Shown here: one piece after another, positions 53,270 through 61,264 of the stretch
How positions within the stretch are numbered: the first letter of the stretch is position 1
How the letters are laid out: every line of letters starts with the position of its first letter
DNA from: Bog-473 sp963754445
Lineage (GTDB): Bacteria; Actinomycetota; Acidimicrobiia; Acidimicrobiales; RAAP-2
Direction: 5' to 3'
Assembly (NCBI GenBank): GCA_963754445.1
Contig: CAVWFT010000001.1
Location: 1-64,000 of the forward strand
DNA: 64,000 nt
Translations under genes and position numbers: made by a program
The notes under the pieces: generated by a model
Databases searched by the model: none
Told to the model about the DNA's origin: nothing
Seen by the model: the letters and a program-made list of their open reading frames with translations, nothing else

Positions 53270-54052
53270 CCGCGTAATAACTCGATCCGGACCAGGCCGC
53301 TGACGGCGCGTTCGGTGCTGGCCAGCGCACTGCTCGGCATGGACCCGCCGGAGCTGCCCGTGGCGCAACTCGTCCGGCTGACCGGCTTGTTCGGCATCTC
53401 GGAGAACCGAGCCCGGGTCGCGCTCAGTCGGATGGTGGGGTCGGGGGAGGCAACGACGGACGGCAGCGGGCGTTACCGGTTGGCGGGGCACCTGGCCGCA
53501 CGCCAGTTCCGGCAGTCGGCCAGCAGGCTCGGGCGCACCGACGCCTACGACGGCGAGTGGGTGATGGCCGTGATCACCACGGCCGGGAGCGCGGCGGATG
53601 TACGCACTGCCCGCCGGCGCGCCCTGGCCTATACCCGCCTGGCCGAGTTGCGCGAGGGCGTGTGGATGCGCCCGGACAACCTGGGCGAGGGCGTACCCGC
53701 TGGCATCGTGGGTGACATCGAGCTGATGCGGGCGCGCCCCCAGGACCAAGGAGCGCTGGCCGCCCGGCTCTGGGACCTCGATGGGTGGTCGGCCCGCTCC
53801 GAGGCCCTGCGCCGGGCGATGGACGAACTGGCGCCGGATTCCCCCGAGTCCTTGGCGCCCGGCTTCGAGCTCTCCGCTGCGGTCCTGCGCCACTTGCAGG
53901 CGGATCCGCTGCTCCCCGACGAGCTCTTGCCCCGAGGGTGGCCCGGCGCGCCGCTCCGCACTACCTATGCCGACTGGGACATGCACTATCGGGCCACGCT
54001 CCGAGAGTGGAGTCACGCCGAGGGGCGGGCCGATCTGCGGACGTCTCGATAG
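53261..54052 (+). CDS. PaaX-like transcriptional regulator
   Basis: A 263-residue protein with an N-terminal winged helix (residues about 15-75; LTGLFGISENRARVALSRMV as the PaaX-type DNA-binding helix pair) and the PaaX middle and C-terminal domains (EWVMAVITT, WMRPDNLG, LWDLDGW). In other bacteria PaaX represses phenylacetate genes and binds phenylacetyl-CoA; here no paa gene is near, and the divergent desaturase is the likely target. GTG start. The ~27-bp divergent region forces mutual promoter overlap. Confidence 0.85.
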   Translation: MVQPRNNSIRTRPLTARSVLASALLGMDPPELPVAQLVRLTGLFGISENRARVALSRMVGSGEATTDGSGRYRLAGHLAARQFRQSASRLGRTDAYDGEWVMAVITTAGSAADVRTARRRALAYTRLAELREGVWMRPDNLGEGVPAGIVGDIELMRARPQDQGALAARLWDLDGWSARSEALRRAMDELAPDSPESLAPGFELSAAVLRHLQADPLLPDELLPRGWPGAPLRTTYADWDMHYRATLREWSHAEGRADLRTSR

Positions 54053-54064
54053 GGTCGTCGTTCG

Positions 54065-54418
54065 ATGCAGGTCGAACTCCTCTTCTCCGGAATGGCCATC
54101 TCGAACCTCGAACGATCGGCTGCTTGGTACGAGCGCATCTTCGGTCGTCCGGCCGACGTCAACGTGAGCGAGATCGAGGTCATGTGGCGCCTGGCCGCGA
54201 AGGCGGGTTGGCTCTACATCGTCGTCGACCCGGCCCGGGTCGGACGTGGGATCGTGGCCCTGTCGGTGGCGGACCTCGATGACGCATTGTCCGAATTGGC
54301 CGAGCGGGGCATCGAGCCGGACACACTCGAACGAGTCGGAAGTTCGTCGGAACGCAAGGCGACGTTCTCCGATCCGGACGGCAACGTGGTCGCGCTCATC
54401 TCGGTTCCAGCCGGGTAG
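54065..54418 (+). CDS. Glyoxalase/VOC family protein
   Basis: A 117-residue VOC module. AISNLERSAAWYERIFGRP opens the fold and ATFSDPDGNVVALI closes it, both typical. The first metal-ligand position appears to be non-His, so it may bind rather than convert a ligand. ATG start 12 bp after the PaaX-like stop, probably co-transcribed. Confidence 0.85.
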   Translation: MQVELLFSGMAISNLERSAAWYERIFGRPADVNVSEIEVMWRLAAKAGWLYIVVDPARVGRGIVALSVADLDDALSELAERGIEPDTLERVGSSSERKATFSDPDGNVVALISVPAG

Positions 54419-54497
54419 GTCGGGAGTGTCGGTGCACGCCGTGTTCTGATCCGCACCGTGCGCAGGTGGTGCGGGTCGCACCTTTCGCTCCGTGTCT

Positions 54498-54522
54498 GTT
54501 TTGTCGAACGGCCGACGGGTAT
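54498..54522 (+). promoter_or_regulatory. SigF/SigB-type stress promoter
   Basis: GTTT at 54498-54501, 15 bp, then GGGTAT at 54517-54522. This matches the GTTT-N15-17-GGGTAT form of mycobacterial SigF promoters and the related streptomycete SigB class. It lies about 36 bp before the small membrane protein gene, a type of gene often under general-stress control. Confidence 0.7.
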
Positions 54523-54557
54523 ACCGGGAACGACTACCAACGATGGGGGATAACCGT

Positions 54558-54722
54558 ATGTTGATTCTGCTGGCGTTTCTGGTCGTGCTGTTGTTCGCCG
54601 GACTGGGATTTGCGCTGCATTTTCTGTGGATCGTTGCCGTCATCCTGCTGATCGCCTGGCTCGTCGGGTTGGCGTTGGGCCGTGGCGAGGGCGCGGGAAA
54701 CCATCGCTTCTACCGGTGGTAG
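54558..54722 (+). CDS. Small hydrophobic membrane protein
   Basis: A 54-residue protein with two adjacent hydrophobic helices (MLILLAFLVVLLFAGLGF and LWIVAVILLIAWLVGLAL) and a polar tail ending in HRFYRW, like the short stress-linked hydrophobic proteins widespread in actinobacteria. ATG at 54558 has GGGGGA 7 nt upstream; an ATG at 54543 would put that sequence inside the gene. Controlled by a SigF/SigB-like promoter, so it is probably made under osmotic, envelope or stationary stress. Function unknown. Confidence 0.75.
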   Translation: MLILLAFLVVLLFAGLGFALHFLWIVAVILLIAWLVGLALGRGEGAGNHRFYRW

Positions 54723-54984
54723 GCAAACCGGGGCGTCGCGTGTCGAACCACGGGCCCGGGTTGTCGGCCCGCTCACGTGAGCTCGGGCACTCGACCCGCT
54801 CGGCCTGGAGGTACAACCTTTCGTGGCGTCCGCGACCCACGGGCTCACCCGAGCGATCGGGCGTCCGTTCTGCTGACGACCGTGGCCGAAGCACGTCGGA
54901 AGATGGACGAAGCCGGCAGTGACCGCCTCTGCCGATCGGCGCTGTGCGCGTTTCTCGAGTCGTCGACCCGTTGTCTGGCGACGG
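54723..54984. other. Gene-free 262-bp stretch
   Basis: Between the small membrane protein and the end of the convergent ABC gene. Open frames exist but none has a good ribosome site or a protein-like pattern. No strong hairpin with a T-run was seen. Nothing else noted. Confidence 0.5.
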
Positions 54985-56904
54985 CTACGCAGCGTGTGAC
55001 TGGTTGATCCAGGTCTCGTACATCTCGGCGTAATGGCCGCCGCGGGCCACCAACTCGTCGTGCGATCCCACCTCGAGGAGATTCCCGTCCCCGACCACGA
55101 CGATGCGGTCCGCTCGCATGGCGGTGGAGAGCCGGTGGGCGATCAGGACGGCGGTACGGCCTTCGAGCAACACGTCGAGTGCCGCCTCGACCATCGTCTC
55201 CGATTTGAGGTCGAGGTTCGAGGTGGCCTCGTCGAGCACCAGCACCCGTGGCTCGGCCATGAATGCTCGCCCGAGCGCAATCAGCTGACGCTCGCCCGAA
55301 GAGAGCGACTGTCCCCGCTCGTGGACCGGTGTGTCCAGCCCGTAGGGGAGCCGGTTGACGAGTTCGGTCAGCCCGACCTGATGCACGGCCTCCCAGACCT
55401 CGTCGTCGGGGGCACCGGGGCGGGCGAACGAGATGTTGTCCCTGATCGTCCCCGCGAAGAGGAACGGTTCCTGCGGCACCACGCCGAGCTGCGAACGCAG
55501 CGAGTCGAGCGTGACCCCCTTCAGGTCGTGGCCGTCGATCAGGACGCGGCCCGCCGTGGGGTCGTAGAAGCGCGTGACCAGTTTGGCCATGGTCGACTTC
55601 CCGGCCCCCGTCGCGCCGACGAAGGCGACCGTCTCTCCCGGTTCGATCGTCAGGTCGACATCGTGGAGCACCGGAACCGCCGGGTCGTAGCCGAACGAGA
55701 CGTGGTCGAAGCGGATCTCGCCGTGGATCGGTGGCAGGTCCTGGGCGTCGGGCGCCTCGAGCACTGAGGGCTCGGTTTCGAGCAGATCCTGCAGCTTGAA
55801 CACCGAGGCTCGGCCCTGCTGGAACGTGTTGTACTGCTGGACGAGCAGCTGGATCGGGGAGAAGAACCGGTTCACGTAGAGGAAGAAGGCGGTGAGCTGG
55901 CCCAAGTTCATCTGGTGGTGCAACAACATCTCACCGCCGATGCCGAGGATCAGCACCTGCCCGAACACGCTGATCATCTGCGACGCGGGCCCGTAGATGC
56001 CGTTGATCCGGCCGGTGTAGTTGTTGGCGTCCCGGTATTCCCCCACGACGTCACGGTGGGTCTCGACGTTGTAACGCTGACGGTTGTGCGCCGTGACGAC
56101 GCGGACACCTTGGAGGCTTTCCGACAGGTCGGCCAGCACGAGCGCGATGCCGTCTCGGACCTTGTCGTAGCCGCGTTCTGATGCCCGCTTGAACCAGACC
56201 GACATGATGACCAGGGGGGGCAGGACGGCGAAGACAGTGATCAGGGCGAGCCGGACGTTGGTGGCGAACAAGAACGCCGTGATCACGACCATGGTCAGCC
56301 CCTGAATGGCGAACTGGGCCAGGCCGTCCTGGAGCAACTGCTGGAGGTTCTCGATATCGCTCGTCATCCGGCTCATCACCACGCCGGCCTTCTCCTCGGT
56401 GAAGAAGTCGAGCGACAGGCGCTGGAGATGCCGGAACACCGTGATGCGCAGGTCGTTCATCACCCACGAGGCGAGGCGCCCGGTGACGCGCGCCTGGCCC
56501 CATTGGGCGATGCCAGAAACGACGATCGAGCCCAGGTACAGCAGGGCCATGAGGACGACGACGCCGTAGTCGTAATGCGGCGGGGTCAGGCCGTGGTTGA
56601 TGGCGTAGTTGACGAGGCTCGGGCCGAGCTGGGTGGCCACGCTGATGATGGCCACGAGGATGCCGGCGAACACCAGCATCTTCGGATACTCCATGAGCAG
56701 GCTGGTCAGGGTGAGGTGCTTGGACTCGTGCGAGTCCGGGAGCTGTGTGAAGACGACGTCGGACTCGCCGCGCTCGGGCTCCTCCTCCAGGAGCAGGTCG
56801 ACGCCGGCCTGCAGCTCATGGGGGATCCCGCCGAACGGGAGTCCGGCTTGGGGCGAACCCGGGGGACCGCCGCCGCCGATGGGGGGACCACCACCGCCGA
56901 ACAT
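54985..56904 (-). CDS. ABC exporter half-transporter, subunit 2
   Basis: A 639-residue fused membrane-ATPase protein (six helices from about 90 to 375, ATPase from about 400). Walker A VGATGAGKST, Walker B VLVLDEATS with the catalytic glutamate, but a non-standard signature LSSGERQ. The N-terminus begins with Gly/Pro-rich sequence. With the other subunit it forms a heterodimer like BmrCD, TM287/288 or Rv1272c/Rv1273c. This subunit supplies the good Walker B and the altered signature. TGATG coupling to the upstream gene. Confidence 0.93.
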   Translation of the reverse strand: MFGGGGPPIGGGGPPGSPQAGLPFGGIPHELQAGVDLLLEEEPERGESDVVFTQLPDSHESKHLTLTSLLMEYPKMLVFAGILVAIISVATQLGPSLVNYAINHGLTPPHYDYGVVVLMALLYLGSIVVSGIAQWGQARVTGRLASWVMNDLRITVFRHLQRLSLDFFTEEKAGVVMSRMTSDIENLQQLLQDGLAQFAIQGLTMVVITAFLFATNVRLALITVFAVLPPLVIMSVWFKRASERGYDKVRDGIALVLADLSESLQGVRVVTAHNRQRYNVETHRDVVGEYRDANNYTGRINGIYGPASQMISVFGQVLILGIGGEMLLHHQMNLGQLTAFFLYVNRFFSPIQLLVQQYNTFQQGRASVFKLQDLLETEPSVLEAPDAQDLPPIHGEIRFDHVSFGYDPAVPVLHDVDLTIEPGETVAFVGATGAGKSTMAKLVTRFYDPTAGRVLIDGHDLKGVTLDSLRSQLGVVPQEPFLFAGTIRDNISFARPGAPDDEVWEAVHQVGLTELVNRLPYGLDTPVHERGQSLSSGERQLIALGRAFMAEPRVLVLDEATSNLDLKSETMVEAALDVLLEGRTAVLIAHRLSTAMRADRIVVVGDGNLLEVGSHDELVARGGHYAEMYETWINQSHAA

Positions 56905-58922
56905 CAGAGGACACCCCCTTCGGGCTCGAGCAGATCGGCATCTTCGAGCTCCAGACCCTCGATACCGGCCGCGTCGTCCGCGGCGGCCTGCTCTTCGCTC
57001 GCTGCTTGCGCCAGGACTTCGGAGTAGAGGGGAGTGGAGGCGAGCAGCTCGGCGTGGGTGCCGTCGGCGATGATGCGCCCGCTGTCGAGCAGGACCACCC
57101 GATCGGCCAGCGAAATGGTCGACAGGCGGTGGGCGATGATCAGCGTGGTCCGACCCTCCATGAGCACCCGCAGGGACGAGTGGATGCGCTGCTCCACCTT
57201 GACGTCTATGGCGCTGGTGGCGTCGTCGAGGATGAGGATGGGCGGGTTCACGAGGAGGGCCCGGGCGATGGCGATGCGCTGACGCTGGCCGCCCGACAGG
57301 GTGTAGCCACGTTCTCCGACCACGGTGTCGTAGCCCTCCGAGAGGCGACCGATGAAGCCCGATGCCCCGGCGGCTTCGGCCGCCGCGGTGATCTCTTCGA
57401 TCGTGGCGTCTGGTCGTCCGTAGGCGATGTTGTCCCGGATGGAGACGGAGAAGAGGAACGGCTCGTCGAGGACGATGCCGATGTTGGCCCGCAGGCTGGT
57501 CAGCGTGAGATCGCGCACATCGTGCCCGTCCACCCGCACGGTGCCACCGGTGGCGTCGTAGAAGCGCGCCAACACGCGGGCGACGGTCGACTTGCCGCTC
57601 CCGGTCCGGCCGACCAGTGCCACCGTCTCGCCGGGGCTGAGGTGCAAGTTCAGATTGTGCAGGACGTCACGCCGGCCGTCAGCCTCCTCGTCTTCGTCCG
57701 ACTTGGAGAGCAGGCTGTCAGACGCATAGGCGAACGTGACGTCGTCGAACTCGACATCGCCCATGCTGTTGGCCAGGTCGATGGCGTCGGGCCGGTCGAC
57801 GATCGACGGGCGCTCGTCGAGGATCTCGTAGATGCGCTCGGCCGAGGCCGACGCCCGCTGGCCCATCATGATGAGCATTCCGAGCATCATGAACGGGGCC
57901 TGCATCATGATCAGATACAGGTTGAACGACACGATGGAGGCCACGGGCAGGTTTTCGTGGATCACCATCCATCCGCCCACGAGCAGGACGAGCACGAGGC
58001 CCACCTGGGACAGGTTCTGCACCAGGGGGGCGAAGCGCGCCCGCAGGTCAGCATCCTTGATGTAGGCCCACTGGACGCGATCCGCCGCCGTGCCGAGCTG
58101 GCGGAGTTGCTGCTGCTCGGCGGCGAAACTACGCACGACGCGGACGCCGTTGACGTTCTCGTCCACCACGGTGGCCACCTCGGCCAGACGAGCCTGGATG
58201 ATCCATGACACAGGGAACAGTCGCTGTCGCATCTTCACGCCGACGATGTAGATGAACGGCATCGACACCATGGCCACGAAGGCGAGCGGCACACTGATGG
58301 TCAGCATGAAGATGAAGGCGACGACGGCGATCGAGCACTGCACCAGGATCATGGGGGCGAAGGTGAGGTACATCTGCACCGAGCGGATGTCGGAGTTCGC
58401 CCGGGAGATGAGCTGTCCACTCTGGACCCGGTCGTAGAAGGGGAACGACATCCGCGTGAAGTGCTCGTAGAGGATGTTGCGCAGATCGAACTCGATCGAA
58501 TAGGCCAACTTGAAGAGGTTGGTGCGCGAGATGTAGCCGAACAGTCCGGTGAAGAGACCGAGGACTGCGATGATCTCTACGTAGGTGTGCAGCGGATGCG
58601 TGTGGAGGAGGAGCGAGTTCGTAATGGCTTCCTGGAGGATCTTCGGGATCCACACCTGAATGATCAGCCCGAGGAAGGAGAAGACCAGCGCGCTGATGAA
58701 CTGGACCTTGTGGGCCATGACGATCGGCGCGGCGCGCTTGATCCACGTCTTCGACCGGTCGGGATCCACCCCCGCCTTCGGCGCCTCGTAGCGACTCAGC
58801 GCGCCCATGGGGACGTAGGACGCGAACGGCTGCGTCCGCGCCGGCTGCTCCGTGGTCGTAGCGCCCACGCGACCGCTCTCGTCGGTGGCGATCTCGTCGA
58901 CCCGGTCTTCGGTCGTACTCAT
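56904..58922 (-). CDS. ABC exporter half-transporter, subunit 1
   Basis: A 672-residue fused membrane-ATPase protein. Walker A VGRTGSGKST, a standard signature LSGGQRQRIA, but Walker B LILDDATS where the catalytic glutamate is aspartate. The site formed by this Walker B and the partner's LSSGERQ is thus doubly degenerate, while the other site is canonical: the typical asymmetric exporter. ATG at 58922 overlaps the MarR stop by 4 nt; a Gly-rich outer start at 58991 lies inside the MarR gene. It probably exports drugs or lipids; substrate unknown. Confidence 0.93.
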   Translation of the reverse strand: MSTTEDRVDEIATDESGRVGATTTEQPARTQPFASYVPMGALSRYEAPKAGVDPDRSKTWIKRAAPIVMAHKVQFISALVFSFLGLIIQVWIPKILQEAITNSLLLHTHPLHTYVEIIAVLGLFTGLFGYISRTNLFKLAYSIEFDLRNILYEHFTRMSFPFYDRVQSGQLISRANSDIRSVQMYLTFAPMILVQCSIAVVAFIFMLTISVPLAFVAMVSMPFIYIVGVKMRQRLFPVSWIIQARLAEVATVVDENVNGVRVVRSFAAEQQQLRQLGTAADRVQWAYIKDADLRARFAPLVQNLSQVGLVLVLLVGGWMVIHENLPVASIVSFNLYLIMMQAPFMMLGMLIMMGQRASASAERIYEILDERPSIVDRPDAIDLANSMGDVEFDDVTFAYASDSLLSKSDEDEEADGRRDVLHNLNLHLSPGETVALVGRTGSGKSTVARVLARFYDATGGTVRVDGHDVRDLTLTSLRANIGIVLDEPFLFSVSIRDNIAYGRPDATIEEITAAAEAAGASGFIGRLSEGYDTVVGERGYTLSGGQRQRIAIARALLVNPPILILDDATSAIDVKVEQRIHSSLRVLMEGRTTLIIAHRLSTISLADRVVLLDSGRIIADGTHAELLASTPLYSEVLAQAASEEQAAADDAAGIEGLELEDADLLEPEGGVL

Positions 58923-59434
58923 TTGCCGTGACCCCCCGCCGCCTCCGCCGCCCTTCTCGCCTCGCGCGCTTCGGAGAGTGCTCGTCCCCACAGCTCGAGT
59001 GAGCGCAGTGCCATCACTTCGTCCTTGCTCGGCAGGTAAGCCGCGATATGGGCCAGCTGCTCGTCCACGGCCCGGTCGGCCTCGGTCACCAGTTGGGCGC
59101 CGTCATCGGTGATCCGCAACGCCACCCGCCGGCGGTCGCTGTCTTCCTGTCGCCGGTCTACCAACCCCCGGGCGACGAGCCCGTCGATCAGCGCGGTGAC
59201 CGACGGAGGGCGAACGTCCAAGTTCTTGGCCAGACCAGAGGCGGCCGACGAGCCCTCGGCCAGGATAGCGAGTACCCGGTATTGGGGCATCGAGAGGTCG
59301 ACCTTGGCCAAGGAGATCTCGACGATCTTGGAGAGCCAGGCGGCGATGCGCCCGATGCCCGAGCCCGCTTCGTGCGGGGCCTCGGGGGGCGCGAGAGAAG
59401 TCGGGGGCGTGGTCACGGACACTTCGACCATCAT
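58919..59434 (-). CDS. MarR-family transcriptional regulator
   Basis: A 171-residue MarR repressor with the winged helix about 55-120: MPQYRVLAILAEG, LAKNLDVRPPSVTALIDGLVARG and the wing DRRQEDSDRRRVALRITDDG (each in short form). It heads an operon with both halves of the ABC exporter and almost surely represses it. Two ATGs in tandem at 59434 and 59431. A 7-bp-arm palindrome stands 2 nt upstream of the start and covers the -10, giving autorepression. Confidence 0.93.
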   Translation of the reverse strand: MMVEVSVTTPPTSLAPPEAPHEAGSGIGRIAAWLSKIVEISLAKVDLSMPQYRVLAILAEGSSAASGLAKNLDVRPPSVTALIDGLVARGLVDRRQEDSDRRRVALRITDDGAQLVTEADRAVDEQLAHIAAYLPSKDEVMALRSLELWGRALSEAREARRAAEAAGGHGK

Positions 59435-59436
59435 AC

Positions 59437-59453
59437 AGTTAGGTACCCTAACT
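59437..59453. promoter_or_regulatory. MarR operator palindrome and promoter
   Basis: AGTTAGG-TAC-CCTAACT, perfect 7-bp arms with a 3-bp centre. On the minus strand it contains TAGGGT (59450-59445), a TANNNT -10, with TTCTGA 17 bp upstream (59473-59468) as -35. The mRNA would start 3-4 nt before the first ATG. Confidence 0.75.
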
Positions 59454-59526
59454 ACTGCCGGCCCAGCTCAGAACCTCTTTCCGGGTCAAACGCCTTCCGC
59501 CAGGGCTCACAATCCGCCCCCGGAGG

Positions 59527-59961
59527 TCAGGAGCGGGCGCTCCACTCGGGGTCGAGCTGGCGGAGGAAGAGGTCGCAGCGCTGCTCCTCGTCGAGCTCTC
59601 CGATTGCTGCCGCCGCTTGGCGCAGCGAGTCCAGCGAACGGAGGAAACCACGATTGGTCGGGTTACGCCAACGGACGTAGCCCGACCCTCGCCAGCCGGC
59701 GGCACGCAGCGCGTCGAGCCCACGGTGGTATCCCACCCGGGCGTAGGCGTACTGCTCGATCGGGTCCGACGCCAGCTCGGCCAGATCGGCCCAGGCCTGG
59801 AGGCAGCGGGGGTCACGGGCGGCAACCGCGGCAACTGCGTTGCGCCGTGTCTCTGGCGGGAGTGCCGCCGCCGCTTCGAGCGCCGCAGCCAGCTCGGGCG
59901 CCAGCGGGTCGAGGATCGTCTCGGGACTGCCGGACGTGAACTGCACACTGTGCTCGGTCAT
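59527..59961 (-). CDS. DUF3151 family protein
   Basis: A 144-residue helical protein of the actinobacterial DUF3151 family (Rv0360c-like). The pattern RDPRCLQAWADLAELASDPIEQYAYARVGYHRGLDALRAAGW (shown in part: CLQAWADLAEL, YAYARVGYHRGLD) and WRNPTNRGFLRSLDSLRQAA are the family hallmarks, TPR-like in spacing. Function unknown. ATG start. 59 bp separate it from the divergent thioesterase gene. Confidence 0.9.
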   Translation of the reverse strand: MTEHSVQFTSGSPETILDPLAPELAAALEAAAALPPETRRNAVAAVAARDPRCLQAWADLAELASDPIEQYAYARVGYHRGLDALRAAGWRGSGYVRWRNPTNRGFLRSLDSLRQAAAAIGELDEEQRCDLFLRQLDPEWSARS

Positions 59962-60020
59962 CAGCTCATGTTACGAGCGTGTGGTCGGGGTGGGTCCGAA
60001 GATCGCAAGGAACGGCTCGA

Positions 60021-60794
60021 ATGTCGCGGTATGCGGAGGCGGCAGTACTCTTCGACGCCGTGTTGCTGCCCGATCCGACGACGCCCACGACGTTCGATCA
60101 CCATCCTGGGCTCGCCGGCCGAGAGGCCGAAGCGCTCGCGTTGTCCGAAACCCTGCGCCGACTCATCCGTCTCTCCGTCACGACGACGGCACCGGCCGAG
60201 GTCACGGCGCGTCTGACGAGCGAGCTCAATGCCATCGCGGACGAGTTCGAGGCCAACGTGCCCGACGTGCCGGTGCCCCGTTTCCTCCAGCCCGGACCGG
60301 ACAAACCGCAGCCTGACGTCCCGCTCGGTGGCGCCATGCCCTACGACGTCATCGTCGGGAAGTTCAATCCCATCGCGCTGCCGGTGGTCCTCGACTTCGA
60401 GCCCCCCAAGGCGCTGGGCCGGGCCGTCTTCGGTGTCACGTACGAAGGTGCACCCGGTTGCGTGCACGGTGCGATCCTCGCTGCCACCTTCGACATCATC
60501 CTCACCGCGGCCAACGCCATCGCCGGCGCCACCGGTCCGACAGTTCGTCTCGCCTTGCGCTACAAGCGGCCCACGCTCACCGACGAGGAGGCCGTATTCG
60601 AGGGCTGGGTCACCGAGGTCACCGATCGCCGCGTCTTCAGCAAGGGCCGCATTGTGCAAGGTGGCATCGTCACCGTGGAGGCGGACGGCGAATTTGCGAT
60701 CTTCAACCAGGACCGGGTGCAACAAATGGCGACCAGCCGGGAGCCGGGCAGATCCGGCCAGCCAGGGTCGGCGCCCACGACCAGCGCCGACTAG
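60021..60794 (+). CDS. PaaI-type hotdog thioesterase with N-terminal extension
   Basis: A 257-residue protein. The last ~140 residues form a hotdog domain (GAPGCVHGAILAATFDIILTAAN as the active-site region, then VRLALRYKRPT). The first ~110 residues are helical and of unknown type, as in some actinobacterial acyl-CoA thioesterases of lipid metabolism. ATG 60021 with AAGGAACG upstream. A second hotdog protein follows after 23 bp. Confidence 0.8.
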   Translation: MSRYAEAAVLFDAVLLPDPTTPTTFDHHPGLAGREAEALALSETLRRLIRLSVTTTAPAEVTARLTSELNAIADEFEANVPDVPVPRFLQPGPDKPQPDVPLGGAMPYDVIVGKFNPIALPVVLDFEPPKALGRAVFGVTYEGAPGCVHGAILAATFDIILTAANAIAGATGPTVRLALRYKRPTLTDEEAVFEGWVTEVTDRRVFSKGRIVQGGIVTVEADGEFAIFNQDRVQQMATSREPGRSGQPGSAPTTSAD

Positions 60795-60817
60795 CGCGCC
60801 GTCGACAGGCCACGCCG

Positions 60818-61264
60818 GTGCGGCAGTCACTCGAACCCTCCCGAGATCCCGGGGACTACCCGTTCACACATTCGCTGCGCACGCGCTTCGCCGAGACGGA
60901 CGCCATGGGTGTCATCCACCATGCGGCGTACCTGCCCTATCTGGAGGAGGCCCGCGTTGCCCTTCTCCGCTCGCTCGGCCATCCCTACGACGAGGTGCGC
61001 GCCGAAGGTGGCGGCGAGGAGGGTCGTGAATTCCCGGTGCTCGAGGTGTGGGTGCAGTACCGCGTCGCGCTGTACTTCGACGACGAGGTGCACGTGGCTC
61101 TCCGCGTCGGCGCAGTGACGCGGACGACCTTCCAGATCGCCTATCTCCTTTCGGTCGACGGCCAGCCGCGGGCCACGGCGGTCACGGTGCACGGGTGCGT
61201 CGATCGGCGCGGGCGGCCGACACGCCTCCCACCCTGGGTCGAGGAGATGAGCACTCAGTCGTAG
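60818..61264 (+). CDS. YbgC-like acyl-CoA thioesterase
   Basis: A 148-residue single hotdog domain of the 4HBT/YbgC group. RFAETDAMGVIHHAAYLPYLEEAR holds the catalytic Asp and the DxxGVIHH signature (shown in part: ETDAMGVIHHAAY). It hydrolyses acyl-CoA esters, perhaps aromatic or branched. The GTG start was taken from the frame limit and the distance to the domain; a few later starts are possible. Its 3' end overlaps the convergent GT39 gene by 10 bp. Confidence 0.87.
   Translation: MRQSLEPSRDPGDYPFTHSLRTRFAETDAMGVIHHAAYLPYLEEARVALLRSLGHPYDEVRAEGGGEEGREFPVLEVWVQYRVALYFDDEVHVALRVGAVTRTTFQIAYLLSVDGQPRATAVTVHGCVDRRGRPTRLPPWVEEMSTQS

Noticed and set aside
54777..55007. Small frame between the membrane protein and ABC gene
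   Set aside because: No ribosome site, unusual composition, and it overlaps the ABC 3' end; not supported as a gene.
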